From Alcaligenes pakistanensis (lineage in GTDB: Bacteria > Pseudomonadota > Gammaproteobacteria > Burkholderiales > Burkholderiaceae_B): DNA of 64,000 nucleotides. This document shows, one piece after another, positions 54,036-61,725 of this stretch (position 1 is the first letter of the stretch; the number at the start of each line of letters is the position of its first letter). Both the position numbers and the translations under genes were made by a program. The notes under the pieces were generated by a model. The model was given only the letters and a program-made list of their open reading frames with translations. It did not search any database and was not told the DNA's origin. The stretch spans positions 64,583 to 128,582 of the forward strand of contig NZ_BMZN01000006.1 in NCBI RefSeq assembly GCF_014652815.1, given 5' to 3'.

Positions 54036-54073
54036 AAATGACGTAATCGATTCATGAATTGATTACGTCATTT
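54036..54073 (-). terminator. 38-bp near-perfect palindrome after the GFA-family gene
   Basis: The outer arms AAATGACGTAATC / GATTACGTCATTT are exact, and the centre ATTCATGAAT is itself palindromic, leaving one G-T mismatch. It ends 26 bases past the stop of the leftward GFA gene, with CTTTTTGC next. Probably a terminator, though the symmetry would also suit a protein site. Confidence 0.6.
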
Positions 54074-54098
54074 TGTATTCTTCAAACTATCGGGAAGC

Positions 54099-54518
54099 CT
54101 AGGAGAATAGTTTGACCACCTCTTCACCCGTCATCTCACGTGTGCGGTTGGCAAACTGGTAGTTTCCCGGCTTTTCATCAATATAGACCTGCAACTTGAA
54201 CGGCCAGCTTGCGCCGTCTTTGAACAATCCAGCCGCCAAGGCATGAAAACCGCCATTGCGTAGGCGATAGAACAGATGCGTACCGCATAACGAGCAGAAA
54301 CAGCGCTCCGCCCACTCGGAGGACGGATAAGAGCGAACATGCTCAGCCCCGTCGATAACAGGCTCCGTATGGCTTTCAACTGACATGAATGGCCCACCCG
54401 TCCAGGTACGGCACATACTGCAATGGCAAGCACTTAGCGTAGGTTTCTCGTGCTGAAAACTGATTGATACCGCACCACAAAGACATTTCCCCTGGAACGT
54501 CGCTTGATCCCCTGCCAT
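54099..54518 (-). CDS. GFA/CENP-V family zinc-binding protein
   Basis: The 139-residue protein has the GFA Cys pattern: GKCLCGAVSISF, ACHCSMCRTWTGG and CFCSLCGTHLFYR, which bind two zinc ions. The family includes glutathione-dependent formaldehyde-activating enzyme, but most members have unknown substrates. Monocistronic. Confidence 0.92.
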   Translation of the reverse strand: MAGDQATFQGKCLCGAVSISFQHEKPTLSACHCSMCRTWTGGPFMSVESHTEPVIDGAEHVRSYPSSEWAERCFCSLCGTHLFYRLRNGGFHALAAGLFKDGASWPFKLQVYIDEKPGNYQFANRTREMTGEEVVKLFS

Positions 54519-54767
54519 ATCTGCCTCCCTAAGCCCTTGATAAGGTGATTCTATACCCAGAAATCGGACTAATCTCAGAGAAAAGCTCTGGACTTACATA
54601 CACCTCTGGCTGCCAGTTGATTTCAGGTAAATCAAAGCGGTCGCGGACTTATAGACGTTACAAAAAACACCTTATCCCCCTGCCAAGCCTCTTGTGATCT
54701 ACCCGTACGTCCCAAGTTATGGGAGAGGTGCCTGAACACACCTATTTCACCGACTCTTTATGTATTT

Positions 54768-55178
54768 ATGCCAATGACTAAAACCGCGATTAACCCCTCT
54801 ACCGTATTCAACTCCCTGCAATACGGCTTTAGCCAAGGCTTAGTCGTTACAGGGCAGCGTCGCCTCATGCTCTCTGGGCAAGTCGGGGTGGACGCCAGCG
54901 AGCGCACCGTAGCAGGCGGTATGCGTGAACAAACTGAAGCCGCCTTGGACAATATCGAACTGGTTCTGGACGATGCAGGTGGCACCATTGATCAGGTGAT
55001 CATGCTGCGTATTTTCATTCGGGAAGACGCGAGCTCTCAACAGGAACAAGAGGATATTGCGGCTGCCCTGCTGAAACGCTTTCCCACTAACCCGCCTCCA
55101 TCCTCATGGATTCTGATTAGTGGCTTGGCCAAGCCAGAATGGTTAATTGAAATTGAGGCGGAGGCTATGCTGGATTAA
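54768..55178 (+). CDS. RidA/YjgF-family protein
   Basis: The 136-residue protein has the RidA fold (RLMLSGQVGVDASERTVAGGMREQTEAALDNIELVL) and the segment IMLRIFIRED, which carries the Arg used to bind carboxylates. RidA proteins hydrolyse reactive enamine/imine intermediates. The subgroup is uncertain. A terminator follows. Confidence 0.88.
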   Translation: MPMTKTAINPSTVFNSLQYGFSQGLVVTGQRRLMLSGQVGVDASERTVAGGMREQTEAALDNIELVLDDAGGTIDQVIMLRIFIREDASSQQEQEDIAAALLKRFPTNPPPSSWILISGLAKPEWLIEIEAEAMLD

Positions 55179-55248
55179 TAGCAGATGCCTGGATGACTAT
55201 TTTTTTGGAGTCCGCACTCTATAGATAGTGCAATTTAGCAGATTTTTT

Positions 55249-55272
55249 AGCTCCCTTTTCGGGAGCTTTTTT
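55249..55272 (+). terminator. Terminator of the RidA-family gene
   Basis: AGCTCCC - TTTTC - GGGAGCT is followed by TTTTT. Confidence 0.9.
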
Positions 55273-55392
55273 GTTGCCATTCATAATCTTTGTTAAATCT
55301 TAAATCGCTTGATTACATCTGCCTACTCCAACTGCTAGCGGCCACTTCATCTTGTTTATAGAATAAAGAAAATAAATAAGAGCGAGGCTTAA

Positions 55393-55653
55393 ATGATCAC
55401 ATTAGAGACAGGACTTTATCTTCGTGTTCAAGAGCTAGCAGATGGGCCCAAGCCCTTCCCGCTACAAAGCGGCTTCAATATGCAAACAGCGTATCGAGCG
55501 CTCGGTATGTTCAATCCCTCAGAGACTTCTGATGCCTTTTTTATCCTGGCTAACGACAAGGATGAGATCTGGTTCATCTGTAACCGGCATCTACGTGCTG
55601 TGGGTCTAAGTCCAGAGCCCAAGGACCTTAGGCGCCCACTGGAATGCCTGTAA
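55393..55653 (+). CDS. Hypothetical protein, 86 residues
   Basis: A soluble, mixed alpha/beta product with FNPSETSDAFFILANDKDEIWFICNRHLRAVGL in its second half. No family recognised. A and T rich DNA precedes it, and an octanucleotide repeat array begins 19 bases after its stop. It may belong to the mobile region that starts here. Confidence 0.7.
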   Translation: MITLETGLYLRVQELADGPKPFPLQSGFNMQTAYRALGMFNPSETSDAFFILANDKDEIWFICNRHLRAVGLSPEPKDLRRPLECL

Positions 55654-55671
55654 GAGGCAGTTTTTGATTGC

Positions 55672-55735
55672 CTGCTTGTCTGCTTGTCTGCTTGTCTGCT
55701 TGTCTGCTTGTCTGCTTGTCTGCTTGTCTGCTTGT
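55672..55735 (+). repeat. Eight perfect tandem copies of CTGCTTGT
   Basis: The 64-base array of an 8-bp unit ends with a partial CTG. Because 8 is not a multiple of 3, copy-number change shifts any frame across it. On the minus strand it encodes an eight-residue repeat DKQTSRQA. Between 55736 and 55995 the DNA is AT-rich without a clear gene. Confidence 0.95.
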
Positions 55736-55995
55736 CTGACATCCATTGAACGGTTTTCTAGGTTGGCCTACAAACAAATTAAAGTCATTTTCAGAACTCA
55801 GGCGTACTATCAAATTCACCCACAAAACACCTTTATTTTACCTTGACAGATTTAAATGTTACAATGCAGGTCTGTACTTATTCAATTTTAGATCTCACAC
55901 TGATCAATTAGGTACATATCCATAAAACTAGCAATCGCGCTAATCTATAAATTTAATACGCTTTAATTTCTTCTATTCAAGGTGTTTGGCTGCTT

Positions 55996-56382
55996 ATGCG
56001 TACTCGCTCTTGGACTGATTAATGTGAAAAAGCACTGAAGGTTTTAATTATTTACGAAAAGCTCAACCAGGCCCGCCATAGCCCATTACATACATCGCCG
56101 TTAGTTGAATCTCACTATTCGGACACGGAAAACTCTCAAGGTATTGCCAAGCGATTAGTGGAAACACGCCAAAATCTGATACGGCAATTAAAAGATCGTT
56201 TTCCAGGCCTTCCGTTCTGATACGTCGAAGCCCACCCTGATAAAAAAAGCCGCGAAAGCGGCTTTTTTGTTGCTTGGGTCAAGCTGCCCGAAACAGAACA
56301 GGCGCACTACATCCCTGCTATCGACCTCGAGCCGAACCTCGACCAACTGGTCTACGACCTTGCAGGGATTTTGAGTTCTTGA
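55996..56382 (+). pseudogene. Decayed gene with two in-frame stops
   Basis: One frame reads MRTRSWTD, TAA (56020), then CEKALKVLIIYEKLNQARHS... QLKDRFPGLPF, TGA (56218), then YVEAHPDKKSRESGFFVAWVKLPET... LAGILSS, TGA. All three pieces look protein-like and stay in frame over 129 codons, so this is probably one gene with two nonsense changes. A stem AAAAAGCCGC-GAAA-GCGGCTTTTTT at 56244-56267 lies inside it and may instead be a terminator for the first two thirds. Family not recognised. Confidence 0.5.
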
Positions 56383-56488
56383 AACCTGCATTCGCATTCT
56401 GCCCCGGCCAACGCGACTGCGCCTGCTTCAGAGCAGGTTTTACAGGCTCAGGGTTAACAGTGCCCTGTTCCTTATCTTTCTTGTCCAT
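56318..56488 (-). CDS. Possible small basic protein, 56 residues
   Basis: The ATG with GAGG upstream begins MDKKDKEQGTVNPEPVKPAL, followed by a Gln/Asn/Arg-rich basic tail ending GRGSARGR. It overlaps the end of the pseudogene on the other strand. Composition resembles the 55-residue ORF at 61117-61284. Coding status uncertain. Confidence 0.4.
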   Translation of the reverse strand: MDKKDKEQGTVNPEPVKPALKQAQSRWPGQNANAGFKNSKSLQGRRPVGRGSARGR

Positions 56489-56806
56489 ATCAACCTCATC
56501 TTCAACTATGGGCAACGCGAGCATGCGACGCCCAACACCACAGCATAGGACACATAGCAAAATAAATCCCTATTTATCAGCTGTGGTCGCCAATATGGTA
56601 CGTGTCTGAGCGAAACAAAAGCCTTATCACTTAATGAGAAGCATCACATAGGCAGGCGTGGATCCACATATGCCGATCAAGCAAATCCACGCAATTGGTC
56701 CGCTGTCAGACTGAACCTTGCACCAGCAAAACCAAGATGACTGTCGCAATCAAAAGTCAATTAGCCCACCTATGTGATGACGCAAGCTACATGAAGGCTC
56801 GTCTAC

Positions 56807-56980
56807 TTACTCCTCGACAACGGGAGCGTCAGCCATTCCTTTCTTCACAGACTCGATACTGTGTTGCGCGCTCTGTTTGCTCGTGTATCCCTCTGAGCTG
56901 ACGCAAATGATGTTCCCATTTGCGGCCTTAAATCGCCACCGCCATTCACCACCTTTGTCTTTGTAAAGCACAAATTTCAT
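56807..56980 (-). CDS. DUF1508/YegP-like protein, 57 residues
   Basis: The sequence MKFVLYKDKGGEWRWRFKAANG followed by IICVSSEGYTSKQSAQHSIESVKKG matches a single DUF1508 repeat (YegP has two). Its fold is a small beta-beta-beta-alpha unit of unknown role. The start has GAGGGTCGTC upstream. It is intact, although it lies among decayed genes. Confidence 0.82.
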   Translation of the reverse strand: MKFVLYKDKGGEWRWRFKAANGNIICVSSEGYTSKQSAQHSIESVKKGMADAPVVEE

Positions 56981-57072
56981 GACGACCCTCTTCTGGTATT
57001 AGCGCACGTCGCGCTGCCACTATCCTAGGGCTGGGTTTCCTCAGCAGAAATTGGGGTTTACGTGACAGGGCT

Positions 57073-57192
57073 ATGCCCACCAGCTACAAACTGGATCTGT
57101 TCAATAAAGCGGGATTACCGGGGCAGCCGACGGATGCAACTGCCATTTCTATCACATGGGTCGGCGTTTACAACGAGGCAAACCATGAATAA
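57073..57192 (+). CDS. Possible 39-residue phage-like protein
   Basis: The ORF MPTSYKLDLFNKAGLPGQPT... ends WVGVYNEANHE and overlaps the next start by 8 bases, a compact arrangement common in phage early regions. No ribosome site is obvious. Low confidence. Confidence 0.35.
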   Translation: MPTSYKLDLFNKAGLPGQPTDATAISITWVGVYNEANHE

Positions 57193-57358
57193 AACAGAAC
57201 CCAAGTGCTGCCTCAGCTGCTTTCCTAATGAGCATGACAAACAAGACTCTTTGGAACGGCCGTACGAATTTTGCGACGGCCCTGGGGGCGCGCGTGCCTG
57301 CCCCCTAGGCCGAGCGCGGCCTATTAATCAGTTGGTAACAAAGAAGAGTGATGACTAG
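57185..57358 (+). CDS. Small cysteine-rich protein, 57 residues
   Basis: The ATG with CGAGG upstream encodes MNKTEPKCCLSCFPNEHDKQ, with further Cys residues in YEFCDGPGGARACPLG, suggesting a small metal-binding (zinc) fold. Its 3' end overlaps the convergent lipoprotein gene by 35 bases. No family known to me; phage or plasmid origin is likely. Confidence 0.5.
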   Translation: MNKTEPKCCLSCFPNEHDKQDSLERPYEFCDGPGGARACPLGRARPINQLVTKKSDD

Positions 57359-57806
57359 AAATGAGCCAGTCCTGGCCCGCCCACTTATATGTGAAGGTGT
57401 AGCGTGCTCTGACCGTGGCTCCTGTCGCCCCCATACGGAAGGTATACATCCCGGAGTCAACCGCCATATTACAGCCTATATCGATCTGTCTGGATGTCAC
57501 GGTACCTTGCGGCTTAGACTCTAAAAAGTGTTTGAAATAATCTTCTTTCTCTGCCCGTGTGATGCGATTCACGCCTGACAAAGTGGGAAGTAAAATCGAA
57601 CGTTCGGCATAGTTATTAACTACCGTTTGAGGGATTCCCGTTTGCAAGGAGGAGTTCCAACGCTCGAACAACTCAGCGACCGCAACCTCATTGATCGGCG
57701 TGCAGACCTCAGTTTGTTGAGCAACCGCTGAACGATCACTATCTGCGCTAACAGCGCAGCCTGATAGAGCAATAGCGCTTAAAAGCAGCATCATTTTTTT
57801 ATTCAT
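57324..57806 (-). CDS. SgcJ/CaMKII-association-domain-like lipoprotein
   Basis: The 160-residue protein has a lipobox (AIALSGCAV, Cys ~17) and an NTF2-like domain: ELFERWNSSLQTGIPQTVVNNYAERSILLPTL, then VDSGMYTFRM and ARYTFTYKWAGQDWLISSHHSS. This is the SgcJ/EcaC-type cone fold. It is probably a periplasmic lipid-anchored ligand binder or enzyme of unknown substrate. It appears intact. Confidence 0.85.
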   Translation of the reverse strand: MNKKMMLLLSAIALSGCAVSADSDRSAVAQQTEVCTPINEVAVAELFERWNSSLQTGIPQTVVNNYAERSILLPTLSGVNRITRAEKEDYFKHFLESKPQGTVTSRQIDIGCNMAVDSGMYTFRMGATGATVRARYTFTYKWAGQDWLISSHHSSLLPTD

Positions 57807-57885
57807 TATCTTACCTTTTGTCTCAGTTTCGCCTGCCCGATAGTAGCACCAGCCTTCGCCTACGGCGTTTAACTTTGGTCTAACT

Positions 57886-57980
57886 CTCCACTATCCTCCA
57901 GCCGTAGTATTCCCCCCTTAACCACGTCAACATCAAAACCACCTACGCCTTGGGCAGCGGAAGTCCTGCAACGGCAGTCC
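57886..57980 (+). repeat. Diverged repeat, copy 1 (partner at 59277-59370)
   Basis: About 95 bases align by eye with 59277-59370, the best part being ATCAAAACCACCTACGCCTT versus ATCAAAACCATCCACGCTAT. In one frame both read IKT-(T/I)-(Y/H)-A-(L/M)-G-x-GS-x-AT, so this may be the tail of a duplicated gene. Identity is roughly 65-75%. Confidence 0.55.
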
Positions 57981-57983
57981 CCC

Positions 57984-58130
57984 CATGCATGCCCGCAAAA
58001 CGTCTTGGCAGAGCTTGGAGCGCAGGGCACCAAAAGCCTCAAAGCATTGATATTTTGGGGTTTTATTGGTACAGATCGGAGCCTTGTACGCGTACTCTGG
58101 TAGGTAGTACCGGGGCCAGGTTTTTTTGAA
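57984..58130 (+). repeat. Diverged repeat, copy 1 (partner at 61726-61895)
   Basis: This segment aligns with the region just after the truncated integrase. Shared blocks include CATGCC-x-CAAAA, a CTTGGC/GCTTGG stretch, a GGGGxTTTT run and TCTGGTAGG-x-AGTAC near the end. The separation is about 3.7 kb in the same orientation. It may be a remnant of an attachment region. Confidence 0.55.
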
Positions 58131-58154
58131 TGATTGACACAACTTAGATAATAG

Positions 58155-58179
58155 AAAACCGCCCGAAGGCGGTTATTTG
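58155..58179 (+). terminator. Terminator-like hairpin
   Basis: AACCGCC - CGAA - GGCGGTT is followed by ATTTGA. The tetraloop and stem are typical, but the T-tract is short. The rest of 57807-58347 contains only the diverged repeats and no convincing gene. Confidence 0.6.
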
Positions 58180-58347
58180 AAAATCACCAGTTGCGTCATG
58201 CCTAGGCCTTTACTTAAAAGGTAACCTTGCTTCGCACTGTAAAAATAGATCTTTTCGAACTCTTTAAACATACTGCAGCTGCTGATTATCACGCAAGCAT
58301 CCCCCCTCTCTCAAGCAGTCCTCGCTTTCAACCGGGGTTGAAATGCA

Positions 58348-58650
58348 TCAGTCATTCTGTGTATCTACTAGGCAATCCTCGTACACACGCTGCTTAAAGA
58401 GCTCCGTCAACTCATGGCGCTTCTGAGCAGTATCTAGTTGGGGGAATTCGTAGACAGTCTCAATAAGTTGCCTGGCCACCCAATGGTTCTTTGCCAGCTC
58501 AAGCATTCCAGCTTTTTCATCCCCGTTCTGACGCCCAGCCATAATCGCTTCGGCGAGCAAAGACGCTTGCCGACACTTAGCCTCGCTCTCTTGAGCTTGG
58601 ACATTTGCAGTCAAGACCAGCAATAACGACACAAGGATCCATTTCCCCAT
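58348..58650 (-). CDS. Small exported protein, 100 residues
   Basis: A signal peptide (WILVSLLLVLTANVQAQ) is followed by a helical mature part with two Cys (AKCRQASLLAEAIMAGRQNG ... YEDCLVDT) that could form a disulfide. No family recognised. Probably periplasmic. Confidence 0.72.
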   Translation of the reverse strand: MGKWILVSLLLVLTANVQAQESEAKCRQASLLAEAIMAGRQNGDEKAGMLELAKNHWVARQLIETVYEFPQLDTAQKRHELTELFKQRVYEDCLVDTQND

Positions 58651-58880
58651 TGCCCCGCCTCCTTACTGAACCGGAAAATAATAGCTCACATGTAAAAAAT
58701 AAAGCGCGAAAGCGAAGTGATGATGAATCGGCGAGAAGTCATCTCATATCCATGCGGCTAACCACTGGCCTTAAACGCTACGTGATGGTGAAGGTCCACT
58801 ACAGAGCAGGAGGCCTACTACTAGAGCCTGAGAGCGCATAGGCCCATGGCCCGTATAGTCAGAGCAGGCAGCGTAACGTG

Positions 58881-58917
58881 AAAAGGCCGAACCCGATGTT
58901 TCAAAGGGTCCGGCCTT
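58881..58917 (-). terminator. Terminator of the cold-shock gene
   Basis: On the minus strand AAGGCCG-G-ACCC and GGGT-T-CGGCCTT form a stem with one internal mismatch, then TTTTC. It begins about 43 bases past the csp stop. Between 58651 and 58880 I see only short doubtful frames. Confidence 0.75.
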
Positions 58918-58959
58918 CAATGATCAACGCAACGCTCACCTAGTTAGGCAAGCAGGCGA

Positions 58960-59169
58960 TCAAACTATTTGGATCTGGGTAGCGCAAGGACCTTTTTGGC
59001 CCTCGCCTGCAACGAAAGAAACTCGTTGATTCTCTTCAAGAGATTTAAACCCAGAACCCTGAATTTCACTGTGGTGTGCGAAGAGGTCTTTACCGCCACT
59101 TTCCGGTGCGATGAAGCCGAAGCCTTTTTCGTTATTGAACCACTTCACGATACCAATTTCTGTTTTCAA
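58960..59169 (-). CDS. Cold-shock (CspA-family) protein
   Basis: The 69-residue single CSD protein has RNP1 KGFGFIAP and RNP2 DLFAHHSE, and the start [14 protein letters not shown]. It binds single-stranded RNA/DNA as a chaperone. It lies inside the decayed mobile zone, and csp genes are frequent cargo of phages and islands. It is intact with its own terminator. Confidence 0.92.
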   Translation of the reverse strand: MKTEIGIVKWFNNEKGFGFIAPESGGKDLFAHHSEIQGSGFKSLEENQRVSFVAGEGQKGPCATQIQIV

Positions 59170-59276
59170 TGTATGTCCTAATTATTCTAGGGAAAAATCT
59201 CCCTGAGCGAACTATGACCGTTATTCGCATATATAGATAGCATCGTTACAAAGTAAGTAGCCAAACCATACTCAAA

Positions 59277-59370
59277 CTTAGCCCCTCTAGCCGCAGCCTT
59301 CTCACTTCCTTGAGCAATTCGATATCAAAACCATCCACGCTATGGGTGGCGGGAGTACTGCAACCAAAAG
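59277..59370 (+). repeat. Diverged repeat, copy 2 (partner at 57886-57980)
   Basis: See the partner. Here the matching segment ends GGCGGGAGTACTGCAACC, where the partner has GGCAGCGGAAGTCCTGCAAC. A three-base length difference lies in the 5' part. Confidence 0.55.
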
Positions 59371-59507
59371 GCATAGAGCCCTGGAACTCCACCGATACCA
59401 CTCCGGAACGCACCGGGCGTGACGATGGCGGCCACAAGCTAACCCTCCCCCCTTTCAATGGCCCCGGACAGGGCGCAATCCCCCCGGAGCTAAACATAAA
59501 CGCTTTT

Positions 59508-59651
59508 ACTATGCGTGAGGATAGACGCGCAGGAACTGGAGGCGTTGCCGTGCTGATCGAGTTTTTCATCCTCGCAGTGCTCTTCTGCTGCACCACTTTC
59601 TTTATCGCTCTTGGTATCGAGGGCGTTATCAGCATCAGGAGACAACCATGA
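59508..59651 (+). CDS. Possible 47-residue single-pass membrane protein
   Basis: The ORF MREDRRAGTGGVAVLIEFFI... has one strong hydrophobic helix (about residues 13-38) and ends ISIRRQP. The frame stays open back to 59310, but that part looks non-coding. Its TGA overlaps the next ATG (ATGA), which has AGGAG upstream: a compact phage-like pair. Confidence 0.4.
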   Translation, partial: TMREDRRAGTGGVAVLIEFFILAVLFCCTTFFIALGIEGVISIRRQP

Positions 59652-59909
59652 CCGACGTCATGCTCGACGCCGTGATTCAAAGGCTCTACGAAACGGCGAT
59701 AAGCGACGAGCAACCCCGACACCAGTTTTATGAGGGGGGCCAGTCAAGCTTTAAATGAACGCAACTCTAAGGCACTCGAGATCGAGCACCTTGAAGAAGC
59801 ACTCTACCTGGCTCTTGAGTATTAGCCCCATCACCAGCAGCGATACAAAAACCGCACTCCGGTATAGGTTTAGAAGGCTAGCACCGCACTATTGGGAGAA
59901 CCAACATGA
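59648..59909 (+). pseudogene. Decayed phage-type gene with frameshift and three amber codons
   Basis: ATG 59648 (AGGAGACAACC upstream) encodes MTDVMLDAVIQRLYETAISD... to FYEGGQ. A shift of one base near 59740 leads into ALNERNSKALEIEHLEEALYLALEY, TAG, PHHQQRYKNRTPV, TAG, V, TAG, KASTALLGEPT, TGA (59907). Each TAG sits where Trp would suit the context, consistent with TGG-to-TAG changes. The last TGA overlaps another tiny ORF (59906). Confidence 0.5.
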
Positions 59910-60078
59910 CAACGCGAAGTGACGACGGGCCGGCAGCATTCTCTTGCAACCCATTCATAGCCAGAAGGCCTGGACATGAGCCAGTTGCTAAGTGACTGGC
60001 AGAAAGCATGAGTCTGCGTGGCCACCTCAGGGCTTACTAAGCCCTGAAAGCTAGGATCTGAGCGTCGCTATTGATTCA

Positions 60079-60240
60079 ATGGTCTTCAAAGAAGTGGTCG
60101 GTACAAACGGCAAGAAGGCGATTTGCAGCGTGGCCCGGCTCAAAGGCCATGAGCCCGAGATTTTGAACATGACCAAGCAGAAGGCTAACGCCCGTCTGTA
60201 CAGCCTCTGTAAGTCGCTGAGTCCGCACCGCCTTCAATAA
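60079..60240 (+). pseudogene. Short gene fragment, 53 codons
   Basis: The frame MVFKEVVGTNGKKAICSVARLKG... ends KSLSPHRLQ and is basic and protein-like, but lacks a ribosome site and a recognisable complete domain. It is probably a C-terminal remnant of a larger phage or island gene. Confidence 0.4.
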
Positions 60241-60285
60241 GCTTACGTATGTTATCGATCGCAGGCCTATACCGCATCCGCGATT

Positions 60286-60606
60286 ATGTGCTGCAAGGCC
60301 ATTGACGATGTAGGCGCAGAGCATGGGGTGGCGGAGCGAAACCTGAGCCTGTCATTGAAAAAGATGAAGGAGGCAGGCCTCATCGATGAGCGTCTATTGG
60401 AGTGGTCTGATGCACTGCGGATTATTGGCAATGAAGCTGCCCATGGAGTGGGTGTTTCCATCGCCTAACCAGACGCGAGAGACACTATTGAATTCACGAA
60501 TGCAATTCTGGATTACATGCTCTCGTACCGGAATCGTTTTAGACAATTCAAAAAACGGCGGGCCAGTGACGCCAAACTCTACGAAGTGCATTTATTGACG
60601 CGATAA
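60286..60606 (+). pseudogene. DUF4145-type domain with an in-frame stop
   Basis: The frame reads CCKAIDDVGAEHGVAERNLS... LIDERLLEWSDALRIIGNEAAHG, then GVSIA, TAA (60466), and continues in the same frame PDARDTIEFTNAILDYMLSYRNRFRQFKKRR. This matches the DUF4145 helical domain (common in defence and restriction-linked proteins). GAA-to-TAA at the stop would explain the break. The 5' part is also missing; only QAYTASAIM is recognisable upstream. Confidence 0.65.
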
Positions 60607-61116
60607 GTGAAACATCGCGCGCTTCCAAGCATCCCGCCCGGTTGTCACCCTACACCGGGACCGTTTTGGATATGTAGCGGAAACTCCAGTCGTGACGCAT
60701 CGGTGCTAAGCAGCACTAGCTTTATTTCTGACACAACCGTTTCCACATAGCGCAGCACTCTGATTGGCGTTGCGTTTAGCTCAGTATCGGAGCGCCACAG
60801 GAAAAGCCGGTGAACGGCCACGAAAGTGCACCACTAAGCTGTTATGCCTTAGCCCCCCGCCCTTACCGTGCAAGTGGCATCCATAACTTGAGGACGGAGA
60901 GGACTTCAACTAGTTGGCGTTCGCGGCCTACGGACGGATCATCCAGCCCATCTATTAAGATTCCTGAAATTCCAAGAATCGACTTTAAGTCATGGCCGTC
61001 CTGGTATGTGGGGGTAGGAGATGCTGGACGCCGCCGATCTTACAAGCGCGACGATCCAGAGTCAGCGTCCTCATTAGGCAGGCAGAAGGATGCTGGCACC
61101 AAACTACCCCCAGAAA
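60607..61116. other. Degraded mobile-element DNA, no gene recognised
   Basis: This 510-base stretch contains a long open frame on the plus strand (60810-61184), but its composition is low in typical protein features and it overlaps a better small ORF on the other strand. Probably non-coding remnant. Confidence 0.4.
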
Positions 61117-61284
61117 TTAACCCGAATGCGCGCGTTTGCCGGGATTTTTCTTGCTGCGTGTATGCGCGCCACGCTCCTGGCTAACACGTTGGCCTCGGCC
61201 TTTCGTGCTAAGAGTCACGCCCTTGGGAGGGGCGGGAGGAGGAGTACGCTTACGATCAGCTTCAGTAACAATGTTGGTGCCCAT
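61117..61284 (-). CDS. Small basic protein, 55 residues
   Basis: The ATG at 61284 has GGAGAGATTTTC upstream. The product begins MGTNIVTEADRKRTPPPAPP and is Lys/Arg/Gly-rich (KGVTLSTKGRGQRVSQERG, ending KRAHSG), so it is likely disordered and nucleic-acid binding. Possibly a phage gene. No family known. Confidence 0.5.
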   Translation of the reverse strand: MGTNIVTEADRKRTPPPAPPKGVTLSTKGRGQRVSQERGAHTRSKKNPGKRAHSG

Positions 61285-61473
61285 GAAAATCTCTCCAGTT
61301 TGGTTGAACTTGCTCTTGTTTATCGTTCGCTCGGTTTATTCATGGCAGCAGGAGACATGCTCGACAATGCCTGAATGTGTGTAGGCACTGCTGAACGGTC
61401 GAATCTTCACAGATAACCTGTCGCCTAAGCTAGCATAGCAGGCATTGACCAAGCAGGCTCGCGCAGCGAGACA

Positions 61474-61725
61474 ATGAATCGGGCGTTGAAGATTATGGGA
61501 TTTGGGGGCCTGCAGACGGGCCATGGCTTTCGTGGCCTAGCCTCCACCATCATGAACGAGCAAGGCGGTTTTCGCTCAGGGGGGATTGAACGCCAGCTGA
61601 CACACCGTGATCGCAACAAGGTACGCCGTGCTTACAACCATGTTCAATACATGGCAGAGCGCCATAATCTGATGCAATGGTGGTCGGATTACTTGGACGT
61701 GCAGCTGGAGAAAGCACCAAAATAG
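61474..61725 (+). pseudogene. Tyrosine recombinase (P4-type integrase), C-terminal fragment
   Basis: The 83 codons match the end of P4-like integrases: HGFRGLASTIMNEQG (HxxR), IERQLTHRDRNKVRRAYNHVQYM (His and nucleophile Tyr) and WWSDYLDVQL. The N-terminal arm and core-binding domains and the first catalytic Arg are absent. The frame may start a few codons earlier (SETMNRAL). It marks the end of a decayed integrated element. Confidence 0.85.

Noticed and set aside
55672..55735. Possible CRISPR array
   Set aside because: The units are 8 bases with no spacers; it is a simple tandem repeat.
55996..56382. Programmed stop-codon read-through
   Set aside because: Two different stops (TAA and TGA), no downstream recoding element visible, and many other decayed genes nearby favour pseudogenisation.
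59246..59722. 158-codon minus-strand frame
   Set aside because: Composition is not protein-like, and it opposes small plus-strand ORFs that have ribosome sites and ATGA coupling.
60810..61184. 124-codon plus-strand frame in the mobile zone
   Set aside because: Pro/Ser/Arg-rich and without domain or ribosome site; it overlaps a better supported small ORF on the opposite strand.
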